From: Variovorax sp. PMC12
Lineage (GTDB): Bacteria > Pseudomonadota > Gammaproteobacteria > Burkholderiales > Burkholderiaceae_C
Reading direction: 5' to 3'
NCBI RefSeq assembly: GCF_003019815.1
Contig: NZ_CP027773.1
Location: 941,001-1,005,000 of the forward strand
Length of the DNA: 64,000 nt
How positions within the stretch are numbered: the stretch's first letter is position 1; each line of letters opens with the position of its first letter. Positions 35,701 to 45,715 of the stretch are shown one piece after another. The notes beneath the pieces are model-generated. The model worked only from the letters and a program-made list of their open reading frames with translations, made no database searches and was not told the origin of the DNA. Made by a program: the position numbers and the translations under genes.

Positions 35701-36764
35701 CCCACGGCCTCAGCACGCACAGCCACTTCGTCGGCAAGACCCGCCCCGCCAGCTCGCCCATGGATGCGGGCAAGGGCAAGGTCGAAGTCTGGCGTGATGC
35801 CAAGTCGGTGTTCAGCGCCAGCCTGCACGACCTGCAGCAGGTCTGGGACTCGGTCAGCTGGAAGATCGCCCGCGAGCGCGACAACCCCGCCTGCGCCGAT
35901 GCCGAGCACGCCGCAGCCGGCGTGCCGAACGATCCGGGCATGCACGTGTTCCTGCCGAATGCGCAAACCGGCTCCGCTGTTGCGCCCGCAATCCTGCAGT
36001 CGCGCCCCAAGGTCGCGATCCTGCGCGAGCAGGGCGTCAACTCGCACGTCGAGATGGCCTACGCCTTCACCGAAGCCGGCTTCGAAGCCTTCGACGTCCA
36101 CATGACCGACCTGCAGACGGGCCGCGCGGACCTCGCCGACTTCAAGGGCGTGGTCGCCTGCGGCGGCTTCAGCTACGGCGACACGCTGGGCGCCGGCATC
36201 GGCTGGGCGCGCAGCATCACCTTCAACCCGAAGCTGGCCGAGCAGTTCAAGACCTTCTTCGGCCGCGCCGACACCTTCGGCCTGGGCGTGTGCAACGGCT
36301 GCCAGATGTTCGCCGAGCTGGCCGACATCATTCCGGGTGCGGAGGCCTGGCCGCGTTTCACCACCAACCAGAGCGAGCGCTTCGAGGCGCGCCTGTCGAT
36401 GGTCGAAGTGCTCGAGTCGCCGAGCATCTTCTTCGCGGGCATGGCCGGCAGCCGCCTGCCGATCGCGGTGGCGCACGGCGAGGGTTACGCCAACTTCAAG
36501 CACCGCGGCGACGCCGCCAAGGCCATCGGCGCGATGCGCTTCGTCGACAACCACGGCCAGCCGACCGAGCAATACCCGTTCAACCCGAACGGCAGCGCGG
36601 GCGGCCTGACCTCGGTCACGACGCCGGACGGCCGCTTCACCGCGGTGATGCCGCACCCGGAGCGCGTGTTCCGCAACATCCAGATGAGCTGGACCTCGGG
36701 CGACAAGAGCGACCTGAGCCCCTGGATGCAGATCTGGCGCAACGCGCGTCGCTGGGTGGGCTGA
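32748..36764 (+). CDS. purL: Phosphoribosylformylglycinamidine synthase PurL
   Basis: This is the large single-chain FGAM synthase of purine biosynthesis; it uses glutamine and ATP to convert FGAR to FGAM. The protein has about 1340 residues and all expected parts. An N-terminal domain (FEGGSALSDFRARQLLPKLQ) is followed by the ATP-binding core with HVLMKVETHNHPTAISPFPG and GGEIRDEGATGRG. A C-terminal glutamine amidotransferase domain has the nucleophile in GVCNGCQMF and the catalytic His/Glu in MPHPERVF. The start is uncertain: GTG at 32748 is given, but TTG 32712 and ATG 32787 are in frame, and the family homology begins at about 32787. No clear ribosome-binding site decides it. Confidence 0.94.
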   Translation: MTQPAPQALPVVTMFEGGSALSDFRARQLLPKLQAIEPRIEGISARFVHLVVTDAALGTDDRERFAALLTYGEPFEAPAKAGTSVVVTPRLGTVSPWASKATDIAHNCGLALRRVERVTQYHLKLKAPLIGKAPVLEGDQLAAAAGPLHDRMTESVLATVEQAASLFSELPAQPMAQVDVLAGGRTALVAANTGFGLALAEDEIDYLVDAFTRLGRNPSDVELMMFAQANSEHCRHKIFNADFTIDGQAQPQSLFSMIRHTEKQNPQHTVIAYADNASVMEGATIERFIPASGSQSYQKDSALSHVLMKVETHNHPTAISPFPGASTGAGGEIRDEGATGRGSKPKAGLTGFTVSKLWPEDVHYGKPEHIASPLQIMTEGPLGGAAFNNEFGRPNLLGYFREYEQTVASDLDTVQRGYHKPIMIAGGLGSIDATQTRKIQFPAGSLLIQLGGPGMRIGMGGSAASSMATGANAAELDFDSVQRGNPEIERRAQEVINHCWQQGAANPILAIHDVGAGGLSNAFPELTNDAGRGARFDLRAVPLEESGMAPKEIWCNESQERYVLAIAPESLEQFKAFCERERCPFSVVGVATEERQLLVADEGAEVQPVDMPMDVLLGKPPKMHRDVKTVARTFKPLDLTGIDLQKAAIDVLAHPTVASKRFLITIGDRTVGGLSHRDQMVGPWQVPVADCAVTLADYKGFAGEAMSMGERTPLAALDAPASGRMAVAEAITNLLAAPIELSRVKLSANWMAACGEPGEDAALYQTVKAVGLELCPALGVSIPVGKDSLSMRTQWKDGSEAKKVTSPVSLIVSAFATLADVRGTLTPQLDADEADTTLVLIDLGQGKHRMAGSILAQTLNQSGDTVPDLDDPAQLVALVNAVNALRADGKILAMHDRSDGGLFATACEMAFAGHVGVALNVDMLVTEGDGISDSRMETGDAKNWAQQVSARREELTLKALFNEELGMVLQVRTAERNDVMQVLRAHGLSTHSHFVGKTRPASSPMDAGKGKVEVWRDAKSVFSASLHDLQQVWDSVSWKIARERDNPACADAEHAAAGVPNDPGMHVFLPNAQTGSAVAPAILQSRPKVAILREQGVNSHVEMAYAFTEAGFEAFDVHMTDLQTGRADLADFKGVVACGGFSYGDTLGAGIGWARSITFNPKLAEQFKTFFGRADTFGLGVCNGCQMFAELADIIPGAEAWPRFTTNQSERFEARLSMVEVLESPSIFFAGMAGSRLPIAVAHGEGYANFKHRGDAAKAIGAMRFVDNHGQPTEQYPFNPNGSAGGLTSVTTPDGRFTAVMPHPERVFRNIQMSWTSGDKSDLSPWMQIWRNARRWVG
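33634..33650. repeat. AT-rich inverted repeat inside purL
   Basis: GCTATC-AAAAA-GATAGC is a perfect 6-bp inverted repeat within the purL coding frame. It is encoded through codons such as TAT, CAA, AAA and GAT that are rare in the surrounding GC-rich gene. It falls just before the conserved ATP-binding motif at a position where family members vary. From general familiarity, closely related short palindromes are common between genes in Comamonadaceae; I cannot count copies here. Confidence 0.5.
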
Positions 36765-36906
36765 AGCAGATGCTCGACCTCGATCACCCGGGAAGCCGGC
36801 ACGTGCTGGAAGCGGCGCGGATCGAGGATCTGGCAGGCTTTCGTCGTGCTTGACCGCCCGGGCGACAACTTCGGCACCTGGGCGATCTGAAATAAGGACG
36901 CCCACG

Positions 36907-36933
36907 AAAAAGCGGCCCGCGGGCCGCTTTTTT
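36907..36933. terminator. Bidirectional Rho-independent terminator
   Basis: A perfect GC-rich stem, AGCGGCCC-GC-GGGCCGCT (36911-36928), is flanked by A5 on the left and T6 on the right. It can therefore terminate purL from the left and the prolyl isomerase operon from the right. These two transcription units converge here. Confidence 0.85.
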
Positions 36934-36941
36934 CATTTCCA

Positions 36942-37031
36942 GAACACCGCGGAACCGGCTTCGCCGGGCCGCAGGTGTTGCCCCCTGCAAGGGGGTGGGC
37001 GTAGCGACACGAAGTGCGCGAAGCCTGGGGG
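36942..37031 (-). repeat. Dispersed ~90-bp intergenic repeat, copy 1
   Basis: Read on the minus strand, this stretch is almost identical to 52230-52322. It has CCCCCAGGCTTCGCGCACTT at one end, a CCCCC-TTGCA-GGGGG hairpin in the middle and CGGCGAAGCCGGTTCCGCGG at the other end. It lies between the terminator and the stop codon of the prolyl isomerase gene. A spurious short frame through it begins MQGATPAARRSRFRGV, which is repeated at copy 2. Confidence 0.85.
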
Positions 37032-37817
37032 TTATTCCACTTTCGCCTTCGCGCGCAGGTCTTCCTGGTACTTTTGGAGGCGCTGCTGCTGCAGCTGCTG
37101 CGTGATCTGCGGCTTCACTTCTTCCAGCTTCGGCAGTTGAGCCTGGCGGATGTCGTCGACGCGGATGATGTGCCAGCCGAACTGGGTCTTGATCGGGGCG
37201 GGGGTGGTCTCGCCCTTCTTGAGCTTGATCATGGCTTCCGAGAACTCGGGCACGAAGCTCGCGGGGTTGGCCCAGTCGAGGTCGCCGCCGTTGGCGCCCG
37301 ATCCCGGGTCCTTGCTCTGCTTCTTGGCGATGTCTTCGAACTTGGCGCCCTTCTTCAGGTCGGCCATGATCTTCTTGGCCTGGTCTTCGGTTTCGACCAG
37401 GATGTGGCGCGCCTTGTATTCCTTGCCGCCGTTGGCCGCGACGAACTTGTCGTACTCGGCCTTCACGTCGGCGTCCGAGACGGGGTTGTTCTTGCGGTAG
37501 TTGTCGAAGAGCGCGCGGATCAGGATGGCCTGGCGGGCGAGTTCGAGCTGGTTCTTGTAGTCCTCGCTGGCGTCCAGGCCCTGCTTCTGGGCTTCCTGCA
37601 TGAACACTTCGCGCGCCACGATTTCCTCGCGCAGCTGGCCTTGCATTTCAGGCGTCACCGGGCGGCCGGCGGCGGCCAGCTGTTGGGCCAGAACGTCCAT
37701 GCGGGCCTTGGGCACCGGCTTGCCGTTCACGATGGCTGCGTTCTGTGCGAGCGCGGCCATGGGAATGGCACCGAGCAGCACTGCGGCCGCGACGGCCTGC
37801 AAGATTTGTTTTTTCAT
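37032..37817 (-). CDS. Periplasmic parvulin-type peptidyl-prolyl isomerase
   Basis: The 261-residue product has a signal peptide (MKKQILQ... ending at AALAQN), an N-terminal helical chaperone-like region and a parvulin domain. The domain shows YKARHILVETEDQAKKIMADL, GSGANGGDLDW and the C-terminal TQFGWHIIRVDDIR (about residues 130-225). It should assist folding of exported proteins by proline isomerisation. I chose the ATG at 37817 because it begins the signal peptide; earlier in-frame codons add an unlikely Phe/Pro-rich leader. It is 140 bp downstream of bolA, so it may have its own promoter. Confidence 0.9.
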   Translation of the reverse strand: MKKQILQAVAAAVLLGAIPMAALAQNAAIVNGKPVPKARMDVLAQQLAAAGRPVTPEMQGQLREEIVAREVFMQEAQKQGLDASEDYKNQLELARQAILIRALFDNYRKNNPVSDADVKAEYDKFVAANGGKEYKARHILVETEDQAKKIMADLKKGAKFEDIAKKQSKDPGSGANGGDLDWANPASFVPEFSEAMIKLKKGETTPAPIKTQFGWHIIRVDDIRQAQLPKLEEVKPQITQQLQQQRLQKYQEDLRAKAKVE

Positions 37818-37957
37818 GGAATGAATATCGAGCTGGAAAGGAAATGCGCGTGTAGGAAAAGGCGCGGGAAAGAAAGCAGGGATAGGGAAGAAAACGGCGG
37901 GATGGCACGGCAGCCGCTGCAACCACATCGGGCGTGGCGCGCGGCCCCTTGGACGAC

Positions 37958-38242
37958 TCAGAGCACCTCGATGGCGATGGCGTGCAGACCCTGTGCGATA
38001 AAAACTTGGAGGGCATCATACACAAGCCGATGCCGCGCCACGCGGGGCTTTCCCTCGAACCGGGGCGAGGCGATGCGGACCCGGAAATGGGTGCCGCGGC
38101 CTTGCGCATTGGCGCCCGAATGGCCGGCGTGGGCGGCGCTTTCGTCGATCACTTCGAGCTGCGTGGGGGCCAGCGCCTCGCGCAGCGCGGCCTCGAGGTC
38201 GGCCGCCGTGGGCAGGAGTGCGGTGGTGGTGTTGCTCGTCAT
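37958..38242 (-). CDS. bolA: BolA family protein
   Basis: The 94-residue protein has the BolA fold signature, with a helix (AALREALAPTQLEVIDESA), a conserved HAGH and the HFRVRIASPRFEGKPRVARH segment leading to VYDALQ and HAIAIEVL. BolA proteins work with monothiol glutaredoxins in iron-sulfur handling and affect cell shape and stress responses. The start at 38242 overlaps the yciB stop (ATGA). Confidence 0.92.
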   Translation of the reverse strand: MTSNTTTALLPTAADLEAALREALAPTQLEVIDESAAHAGHSGANAQGRGTHFRVRIASPRFEGKPRVARHRLVYDALQVFIAQGLHAIAIEVL

Positions 38243-38781
38243 GCGGTGGGCTTGTCGTCGTTCTTCAGGTGCGGCGCGATGTACAGGCCTTGCGCCACCA
38301 GGAAGACGATGGGAAACACGTAGCCCCAGAGCTTGAAGTTGACCCAGGCCTCGGTCGTGAAGTACGCCGCCACATAGCCGTTGATGGCGGCCATGAACAG
38401 GCAATAGCCGATCCACGCCACGTTCAGGCGGCCCCAGATGCGCTCGGGCAGCTCGAGCTGCTGGCCCAGCAGCATCTTCAGGAAGTTCTTCTTCAGCGCC
38501 CAGAGCGCCACGGCCAGCGCGAGCGCCATTGCGCCGTACAGCACGGTCGGCTTCCACTTGATGAAGCGGTCGTCGTGCAGCGCCAGCGTGAGCGTGCCGA
38601 ACAGCAGGATCAGCACCAGCGTGGCCTTCTGCATGGCCTGCAACTTGCGCTCCATGGCGTAGATGATGGCCATCTGCACCACGGTGGCGGCCATCAGCAC
38701 GCCGGTGGCCGTGTAGATGTCGGCCAGCTTGTAGGCGCCGAAGAACAGCAGGATCGGGAAGAAGTCGAGGATCAGTTTCAT
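38239..38781 (-). CDS. yciB: Septation protein A / YciB family inner membrane protein
   Basis: The 180-residue integral membrane protein has five or six hydrophobic helices, beginning MKLILDFFPILLFFGAYKLA, which is the YciB/IspZ signature. Another family segment is INGYVAAYFTTEAWVNFKLW near the C-terminus. YciB is linked to envelope integrity and septation in enterobacteria. It overlaps bolA by 4 bp and starts 10 bp after msrB. Confidence 0.92.
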   Translation of the reverse strand: MKLILDFFPILLFFGAYKLADIYTATGVLMAATVVQMAIIYAMERKLQAMQKATLVLILLFGTLTLALHDDRFIKWKPTVLYGAMALALAVALWALKKNFLKMLLGQQLELPERIWGRLNVAWIGYCLFMAAINGYVAAYFTTEAWVNFKLWGYVFPIVFLVAQGLYIAPHLKNDDKPTA

Positions 38782-38791
38782 TCGGAGCGGC

Positions 38792-39208
38792 TCAGTCGGC
38801 CTTTTTCTGGAAGTCGAGCGAAGCCGAGTTCATGCAGTAGCGCAGGCCGGTCTCGGTCGGGCCGTCGGGAAACACGTGGCCCAGGTGGGCGCCGCAATTG
38901 GCGCAGACGTTCTCGGTGCGGACCATGCCGTGCGAACGGTCGATGATGTTCCTGATGGCGCCGGGCACCGCTTCTTCGGAGAAGCTGGGCCAGCCGCAAC
39001 CGGCGTCGAACTTGGTCGAAGACTCGAACAGCTTGGCGCCGCAGCACACGCAGTGGTAGGTGCCGTCGTCCCAGTGGGCTTCGTACTTGCCGGTGAAGGG
39101 GCGTTCGGTGGCGGCGTGACGCGTCACTTCGAAGGCGGCGGGTTCGGCGCCTTTTTCAGCGAGCAGGGCTTTCCATTCGGCGTCGGTTTTCTGTACGGGA
39201 GTGGTCAT
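38792..39208 (-). CDS. msrB: Peptide-methionine (R)-S-oxide reductase MsrB
   Basis: It repairs R-methionine sulfoxide in proteins. The 138-residue product has two zinc-binding CxxC pairs (YHCVCCGAKLFE and VCANCGAHLGHVF), the substrate region CGWPSF, and the catalytic cysteine at residue 125 in RYCMNSASL. No signal peptide is seen, so it is cytosolic. It overlaps the selO stop (ATGA) upstream, coupling two redox-related proteins. Confidence 0.95.
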   Translation of the reverse strand: MTTPVQKTDAEWKALLAEKGAEPAAFEVTRHAATERPFTGKYEAHWDDGTYHCVCCGAKLFESSTKFDAGCGWPSFSEEAVPGAIRNIIDRSHGMVRTENVCANCGAHLGHVFPDGPTETGLRYCMNSASLDFQKKAD

Positions 39209-40686
39209 GATGAGCAGCTGATTTCGATCGTGGAGGCCCAGTCGGGCGGGAAGCCGGCATAAGCATCGGCGCCGGGATGTTCTTCAAATGGGGACTCGAG
39301 CAGAGCCAGCAAGGTTGCCACACCTGAGTTGTCTTTTTGCTGACTTGCTTCGATGGCTTGCTGTCCGAGGTGGTTCCGCAGCACGAACTTGGGGTTCGAC
39401 CGAAGCATCAGGCCCGCCACTCTCGCCCGGTCGGACGCCGCATGGCGCTCCGAAAACAATAGCAGCCAGGCATCGAAGCCCTCGCGGTCCAGGAACAGGT
39501 CGCGCACCGGCTCGAGCTTGCCGTCGGCCATGTAGTTCGACAGCCGGCGCCAGAAGATCGTGTAGTCGACCTTGCCCGCGGCCAGCAGCTTGAGCACGCC
39601 TTCGACGAGCGGGCGGTCGCCCTCGGCCGCGTCAGCCAGGCCCAGCTTGGCGCGCATGCGGCCCTCGAACTCGCTGGGGAACACGCTCTTGTAAGACTCC
39701 AGCGCGGCCACGGCGATTTCCTGGTCGCCGATCAGGGGCAGCAGCGCCTGCGCCAGGCAGAACAGGTTCCAGTACGCGACGTTGGGCTGCTGGTTGAAGG
39801 CGTAGCGGCCGCTGGTGTCGCTGTGGTTGCAGATATGGCGCGGATCGAAGCCGTCGAGGAACTGGAACGGCCCGTAGTCGATGGTGAGCCCCAGGATGCT
39901 CATGTTGTCGGTGTTCATCACGCCGTGGCAGAAGCCCACGGCCTGCCATTGCGCGAGCAGGGCGGCGGTGCGCTCGCTCACTGCCTCCAGGAATGCGGCG
40001 TACGCATTGCCGTTGAAGCGCCCGGTATTGCGGCAGTCCGGGTAGTAGCGGTCGATGACGTAGTCGGCCAGCGCGCGCAATTCGTCTTCGCGCTGGTTGG
40101 CGGCAAAGTGCTCGAAGTGGCCGAAGCGCACGAAGCTGGGCGCCACGCGTGCCACGACCGCTGCGCTTTCGAGCTCCTCGCGGCGCACCCGGGCGTCGGA
40201 GCCGGTCACGCTGAGGGCGCGCGTGGTCGGAATGCCCAGCCCGTGCATCGCCTCGCTGCAGAGGAATTCGCGGATGCTGGAGCGCAGCACCGCGCGGCCG
40301 TCGCCGCCGCGGGAGTAGGGCGTGCGCCCCGCGCCCTTCAGCTGCACTTCGAGCCCGCCGTCGGTCTCGCCGATCATGATGGCGCGCCCGTCTCCCAACT
40401 GGCCGGCCCACACGCCGAACTGGTGGCCGCTGTACACGGTTGCAAAGGGGCGGGTGCCCGCAATGGGCATGCTGCCCGTCAGTGCGGCCAGCGTGTCGCC
40501 CGACTCATGCCAGCCGGGCGGCAGGCCGAGTTCGCGCGCAACGGCCTCGCTGCGCCCCACCCAGTACGGATCGGGCAGGGGCGTCGGCCGCAGTTCGGTG
40601 AAAAACGCGGGGCCCAGGTTGGAGAAGCCGGGTTTCCAGCGCAGTCCCAGGTCGGCGACCGGGGTGTCTTCAGCAAGCAAGCTCAT
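39205..40686 (-). CDS. selO: Protein adenylyltransferase SelO (YdiU family)
   Basis: SelO is a pseudokinase-fold enzyme that AMPylates target proteins. The 493-residue product shows YSGHQFGVWAGQLGDGRA, LKGAGRTPYSRGGDGRAVLR, SSIREFLCSEAMHGLGIPTT, the catalytic NTDNMSILG and DYGPFQFLD motifs, and the conserved C-terminal ISCSS, where the cysteine corresponds to the selenocysteine of eukaryotic homologues. I chose the ATG at 40686, at the start of family similarity. It heads the minus-strand group selO-msrB-yciB-bolA. Confidence 0.94.
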   Translation of the reverse strand: MSLLAEDTPVADLGLRWKPGFSNLGPAFFTELRPTPLPDPYWVGRSEAVARELGLPPGWHESGDTLAALTGSMPIAGTRPFATVYSGHQFGVWAGQLGDGRAIMIGETDGGLEVQLKGAGRTPYSRGGDGRAVLRSSIREFLCSEAMHGLGIPTTRALSVTGSDARVRREELESAAVVARVAPSFVRFGHFEHFAANQREDELRALADYVIDRYYPDCRNTGRFNGNAYAAFLEAVSERTAALLAQWQAVGFCHGVMNTDNMSILGLTIDYGPFQFLDGFDPRHICNHSDTSGRYAFNQQPNVAYWNLFCLAQALLPLIGDQEIAVAALESYKSVFPSEFEGRMRAKLGLADAAEGDRPLVEGVLKLLAAGKVDYTIFWRRLSNYMADGKLEPVRDLFLDREGFDAWLLLFSERHAASDRARVAGLMLRSNPKFVLRNHLGQQAIEASQQKDNSGVATLLALLESPFEEHPGADAYAGFPPDWASTIEISCSS

Positions 40687-40745
40687 GCGCGGATTGTCCG
40701 GCAGAGCGCGAAACCCCTTGCCGCGGGGGCCATCGGGGTGGCCGT

Positions 40746-41843
40746 TCAGGCGGCGAGCGGCGCGGGGCTGTCCCAGATGCGTGCCCGGTACTGCGCCGGC
40801 GGCACGCCGAACCAGCGCTTGCAGGCGCGGAAGAAGTTGCTCGTGTCGACGAAGCCCAGCATGTCCGCGACGTCGGTCAGCGTATGGCGGTCTTCCGCCA
40901 GGTACTGCTGCGCAAGTTCGCGGCGGGTGCGGTCCAGCAAGCCCTGGAACGACACCGACTCCTCCTGGAGCCTGCGCTGCAGGGTGCGCTCGGCCAGGCC
41001 CAGGCCCGATGCCACGTCCTGCCGGCGCGGCTCGCCGTGTTGCAGCCGGCGCGCGATCTCGGCGCAGACGAGGCTGCTGGTGGTGGTCTGGCCCAGCAGG
41101 TCGAGCTGATCGTCGAGCAGGTGCTCCTGCAGCTCGCCCAGCGTCTCGTGATGGGTGGGCAGCGGCAGGGCCAGGTCGGCGGCCGACAGCAGCAGCCTGT
41201 TGGCCGGCGCGTTGAAACGCACCTCGCAACCGAAGGCCTCGCGGTGCGGCCGGTCGTCGGCCGGCGAGGGGTAGACGAACTCCATGGCCAGCGGCTGCAG
41301 GTCGCGCCGCGTGAGCCACTGGCATTGCATGAGCGTTGTCAGCAGGGCGTATTCGACGCGCTGGCGCGGAATCGGCAGGCTGCCGCCGGTGTGTTCCATC
41401 GCCAGCCAGCAGCCGCGCGGCTCGGGGTGCAGCGAGAAAGCTGTCGCGTCGGAGATCACCGCCATGTAGCGCGCCAGCCGCGTGAGCGCAGCCCCGAGCG
41501 TGGGGCTACAAGACATGGCATGGCCCACCGTGCCCAGCTTGCTGTGCGTGGCGGCCAGGTCGCGATGCAGGCCCAGCGTGGGCCGGGCGGCGCGCGCCAC
41601 GGCCAGCTGCCACAGCACCGTGATCTCGTCGACGGGGATGCGTGCGTTCTGCCGGTGCAGGGACTCGGGGTCGAAGCCGGCCTCCAGCAGCAGCGAAGGC
41701 ACGTCCAGTCCTTCGGCCTCGAACATCGACAGCACGCCTTCGAGCCACGCGGCGGAGCTGGTGCGCAGTTCCGGCTGCGGCATGCCGCCGGACCGGCGTT
41801 GCGGCCCGCGCTGGCGGTGCGACAGGGAGGCTCCTGAAGTCAT
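40746..41843 (-). CDS. AraC family transcriptional regulator
   Basis: The protein has about 365 residues, with an N-terminal ligand-binding domain of the arabinose-binding-like type and a C-terminal double helix-turn-helix (LGLAERTLQRRLQEESVSFQ; LTDVADMLGFVDTSNFFRAC; KRWFGVPPAQYR). The ATG at 41843 has GGAAG upstream; an internal ATG at 41783 is possible. It is divergent from the carboxylesterase across 133 bp, so it may regulate that gene, though the ligand is unknown. Confidence 0.9.
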   Translation of the reverse strand: MTSGASLSHRQRGPQRRSGGMPQPELRTSSAAWLEGVLSMFEAEGLDVPSLLLEAGFDPESLHRQNARIPVDEITVLWQLAVARAARPTLGLHRDLAATHSKLGTVGHAMSCSPTLGAALTRLARYMAVISDATAFSLHPEPRGCWLAMEHTGGSLPIPRQRVEYALLTTLMQCQWLTRRDLQPLAMEFVYPSPADDRPHREAFGCEVRFNAPANRLLLSAADLALPLPTHHETLGELQEHLLDDQLDLLGQTTTSSLVCAEIARRLQHGEPRRQDVASGLGLAERTLQRRLQEESVSFQGLLDRTRRELAQQYLAEDRHTLTDVADMLGFVDTSNFFRACKRWFGVPPAQYRARIWDSPAPLAA

Positions 41844-41976
41844 TCGTTTGGCTTCCTTGCGATAGCGATGAAAACGACGCCGGTTTCTAGAATTTTTTTG
41901 CGTGCTCGGCGGCCCGGAGTATGGGTGCCGTGCGCCAGGCAAGGAATTCCGATTAACCCGGTGTGGAGACAAAAAC

Positions 41977-43815
41977 ATGAATGCAGAGACAACGACGCAA
42001 GACCAGGGCGCGGCGGCAAGGACAGCGATAGCCAGGGCCGCCGCCGCAGTGGTCGCCGTCGCGGCCCTGGCAGCGCTCTCGGCCTGCGGCGGCGGATCGT
42101 CCGGTTCGCCCGGCTTCGCCTTCCTGCCGGCTGCGCCTGCGCCGGCGCCAGCCCCCGCGCCCGCGGCCCCGCCTCCGGCCGACGGCCCGATGGTGCGCCA
42201 GACCACGGCCGGCAAGATCGAAGGCGTGGACGACAGCGCCGGCTCTGGCACCTATTACTGGAAGGGGGTCCCCTTCGCCAAGGCACCGGTGGGCGCGCTG
42301 CGCTGGCGTGCGCCGGTTGCGCCCGAAGCCTGGAGCGGCATCCGCCCGGCCGCCAGATTCGGCACTGCCTGCCTGCAGATTGGCCGCATCTTCAGCCCCG
42401 GCCTCAACAACACTTACGACGCCACCATCGGCACCAACCTCGGAAAGCCGGTCGGCAGCGAAGACTGCCTGTTCGTCAACATCTGGCGCCCGGCGACGTC
42501 CGAGAAGAACCTGCCGGTGCTGTTGTTCATCCATGGCGGCAGCAACATCTCCGGCTATACGGCCGACCCGCTGTACGACGGCGCCAAGCTGGCCAAGACC
42601 GCCAACGCGGTGGTCATCACCGCCAGCTACCGCCTCGGCATCCTGGGCTTCCTGAACATTCCGCAGCTGAAACCCGGCGGCACGCAGGGCGATGACTCGG
42701 GCAACTTCGCGCTGCTGGACAACATGGCGGCGCTGCGCTTCATTGCGGACAACGTTTCCAACTTCGGCGGCGATCCGGGCAACGTCACGCTGTCGGGCGA
42801 GTCGGCAGGCGCCACCAACCTGCTGTCGGTCATGACTTCGCCGATGGCCAAGGGCCTGTTCCACAAGGCCTTCGAGATGAGCGGCGGCATTTCGCTCGCG
42901 ACCAACCTGCCGCCCGGCACGCTGCCTTCGCTCTCGCCGGCCTCGGCTTCGCTCGCGCAGGGCGCGGCCATCCTGGAGAAGCTGCTCGTGGCCGACGGCA
43001 CAGCTGCCGACGAAACCGCAGCCAAGGCCTACATCGCCACCCGCACGCCGGCCCAGATCGCAGAGTACCTGCGGGCGCAGGACGGCGGTGCGCTGCTGGG
43101 CAAGGTGGCGGCGGCCGGGCTCGGCTCGGTCGCGCCGATTCCCGATGGCACCGTGATCCCGACCGACCCCATCGGCGCCATCGCGGCCGACCGGTACGTG
43201 AAGGTGCCCATGCTCGCGGGCAACACGCGCGACGAGGGCAAGCTCTTCGCCTCGCTGCTGGGGACCATCGGCTTTCCGACCTCGGGCTGGATCGTCAACG
43301 ACGCCCAGCGCTTCTCGCTGATGTTCAACTTCGACCCCGATGCCGCGCCCACGCTCACGGTGAACGACATCATCGATCCGTTCTACCTTCCGGTAGACAA
43401 GGCCGGCACCGGCTACAACGCGGCCACCGCGCTCATCACGAAGGGCCTGTTCGAGGCCAACCGCGACAACCTGCTCGACACGATGAAGACGCGCCAGTCG
43501 AACATCTGGCACTACCGCCTCGACTGGTCGCAGGAGGCTTCGCCGTGGAACGACGTGTACGGGGCCTCGCACGCCTTCGACCTGCCGTTCGTGTTCGGCA
43601 ACTTCGGCCCGTCGGTGCTGTCGAGCTCCATCGGCGGCAAGGCCAACGAGAAAGGGCGGCTCGCGCTGTCGAAGGCCGTCATGGCCAGCATCGGGGCCTT
43701 CATGCGCAAGGGCGATCCGAACACGCCCGAACTTGGTGCGACCTGGGCGCCGTGGCCTTCGCAACTGCTGCTGGACGCCACGCCCACGGACATCAGGATC
43801 ACCCCGGTGCAATGA
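41977..43815 (+). CDS. Type B carboxylesterase lipoprotein
   Basis: This 612-residue exported esterase has a lipoprotein signal with lipobox LSAC (cysteine at residue 37). A Pro/Ala spacer (APAPAPAPAA) follows, and then an alpha/beta hydrolase domain. Visible motifs are YYWKGVPFAKAPVGALRW, EDCLFVNIWRP, FIHGGSN (oxyanion hole), the nucleophile in LSGESAGATN (near residue 275) and the catalytic histidine region GASHAFDLPFVFG. It should hydrolyse carboxylic esters at the cell surface or in the periplasm; the substrate is unknown. The start at 41977 follows GTGGAGAC and begins the signal peptide. Confidence 0.9.
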   Translation: MNAETTTQDQGAAARTAIARAAAAVVAVAALAALSACGGGSSGSPGFAFLPAAPAPAPAPAPAAPPPADGPMVRQTTAGKIEGVDDSAGSGTYYWKGVPFAKAPVGALRWRAPVAPEAWSGIRPAARFGTACLQIGRIFSPGLNNTYDATIGTNLGKPVGSEDCLFVNIWRPATSEKNLPVLLFIHGGSNISGYTADPLYDGAKLAKTANAVVITASYRLGILGFLNIPQLKPGGTQGDDSGNFALLDNMAALRFIADNVSNFGGDPGNVTLSGESAGATNLLSVMTSPMAKGLFHKAFEMSGGISLATNLPPGTLPSLSPASASLAQGAAILEKLLVADGTAADETAAKAYIATRTPAQIAEYLRAQDGGALLGKVAAAGLGSVAPIPDGTVIPTDPIGAIAADRYVKVPMLAGNTRDEGKLFASLLGTIGFPTSGWIVNDAQRFSLMFNFDPDAAPTLTVNDIIDPFYLPVDKAGTGYNAATALITKGLFEANRDNLLDTMKTRQSNIWHYRLDWSQEASPWNDVYGASHAFDLPFVFGNFGPSVLSSSIGGKANEKGRLALSKAVMASIGAFMRKGDPNTPELGATWAPWPSQLLLDATPTDIRITPVQ

Positions 43816-43929
43816 GCCGCTCCGTTCAATCTTGCAGTGCGGGTTTGTGTCATTGTGGAAGTGGCCGAAGCTTGCGTGAATCCGTTGTCCGCAAGTTTTC
43901 ATGAAGTCATTTCACATAGGAGTCCGTAG

Positions 43930-45573
<1,644 letters not shown>

Positions 45574-45614
45574 AAACACAGGCAAAGCCCTGCCGCACTG
45601 TCGCGCACGCGATA

Positions 45615-45638
45615 GGAAAGCCGCCCCGGCGGCTTTCC
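45615..45638 (+). terminator. Hairpin after the acyl-CoA ligase gene
   Basis: A long perfect stem, GGAAAGCCGCC paired with GGCGGCTTTCC, encloses a 2-base loop. Only a short T run follows, so it may be a weak terminator or an RNA stability element. It lies between a conserved TCGC-N4-GCGA box and the next binding-protein gene. Confidence 0.5.
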
Positions 45639-45715
45639 TTGCGGGCAATCCCTGTGCGGTGAAAAAAAGGGCGCTTGTACGCTGCGATCCCGCATAACGA
45701 AACTGGAGACTCCTC

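Noticed and set aside
36770..36853. A 27-codon frame after purL
   Set aside because: Too short, no ribosome-binding site, and no sign of conservation that can be judged here.
33042..36905. A 1287-residue minus-strand open frame opposite purL
   Set aside because: It is antisense to purL, with composition typical of a shadow frame and no recognisable domain.
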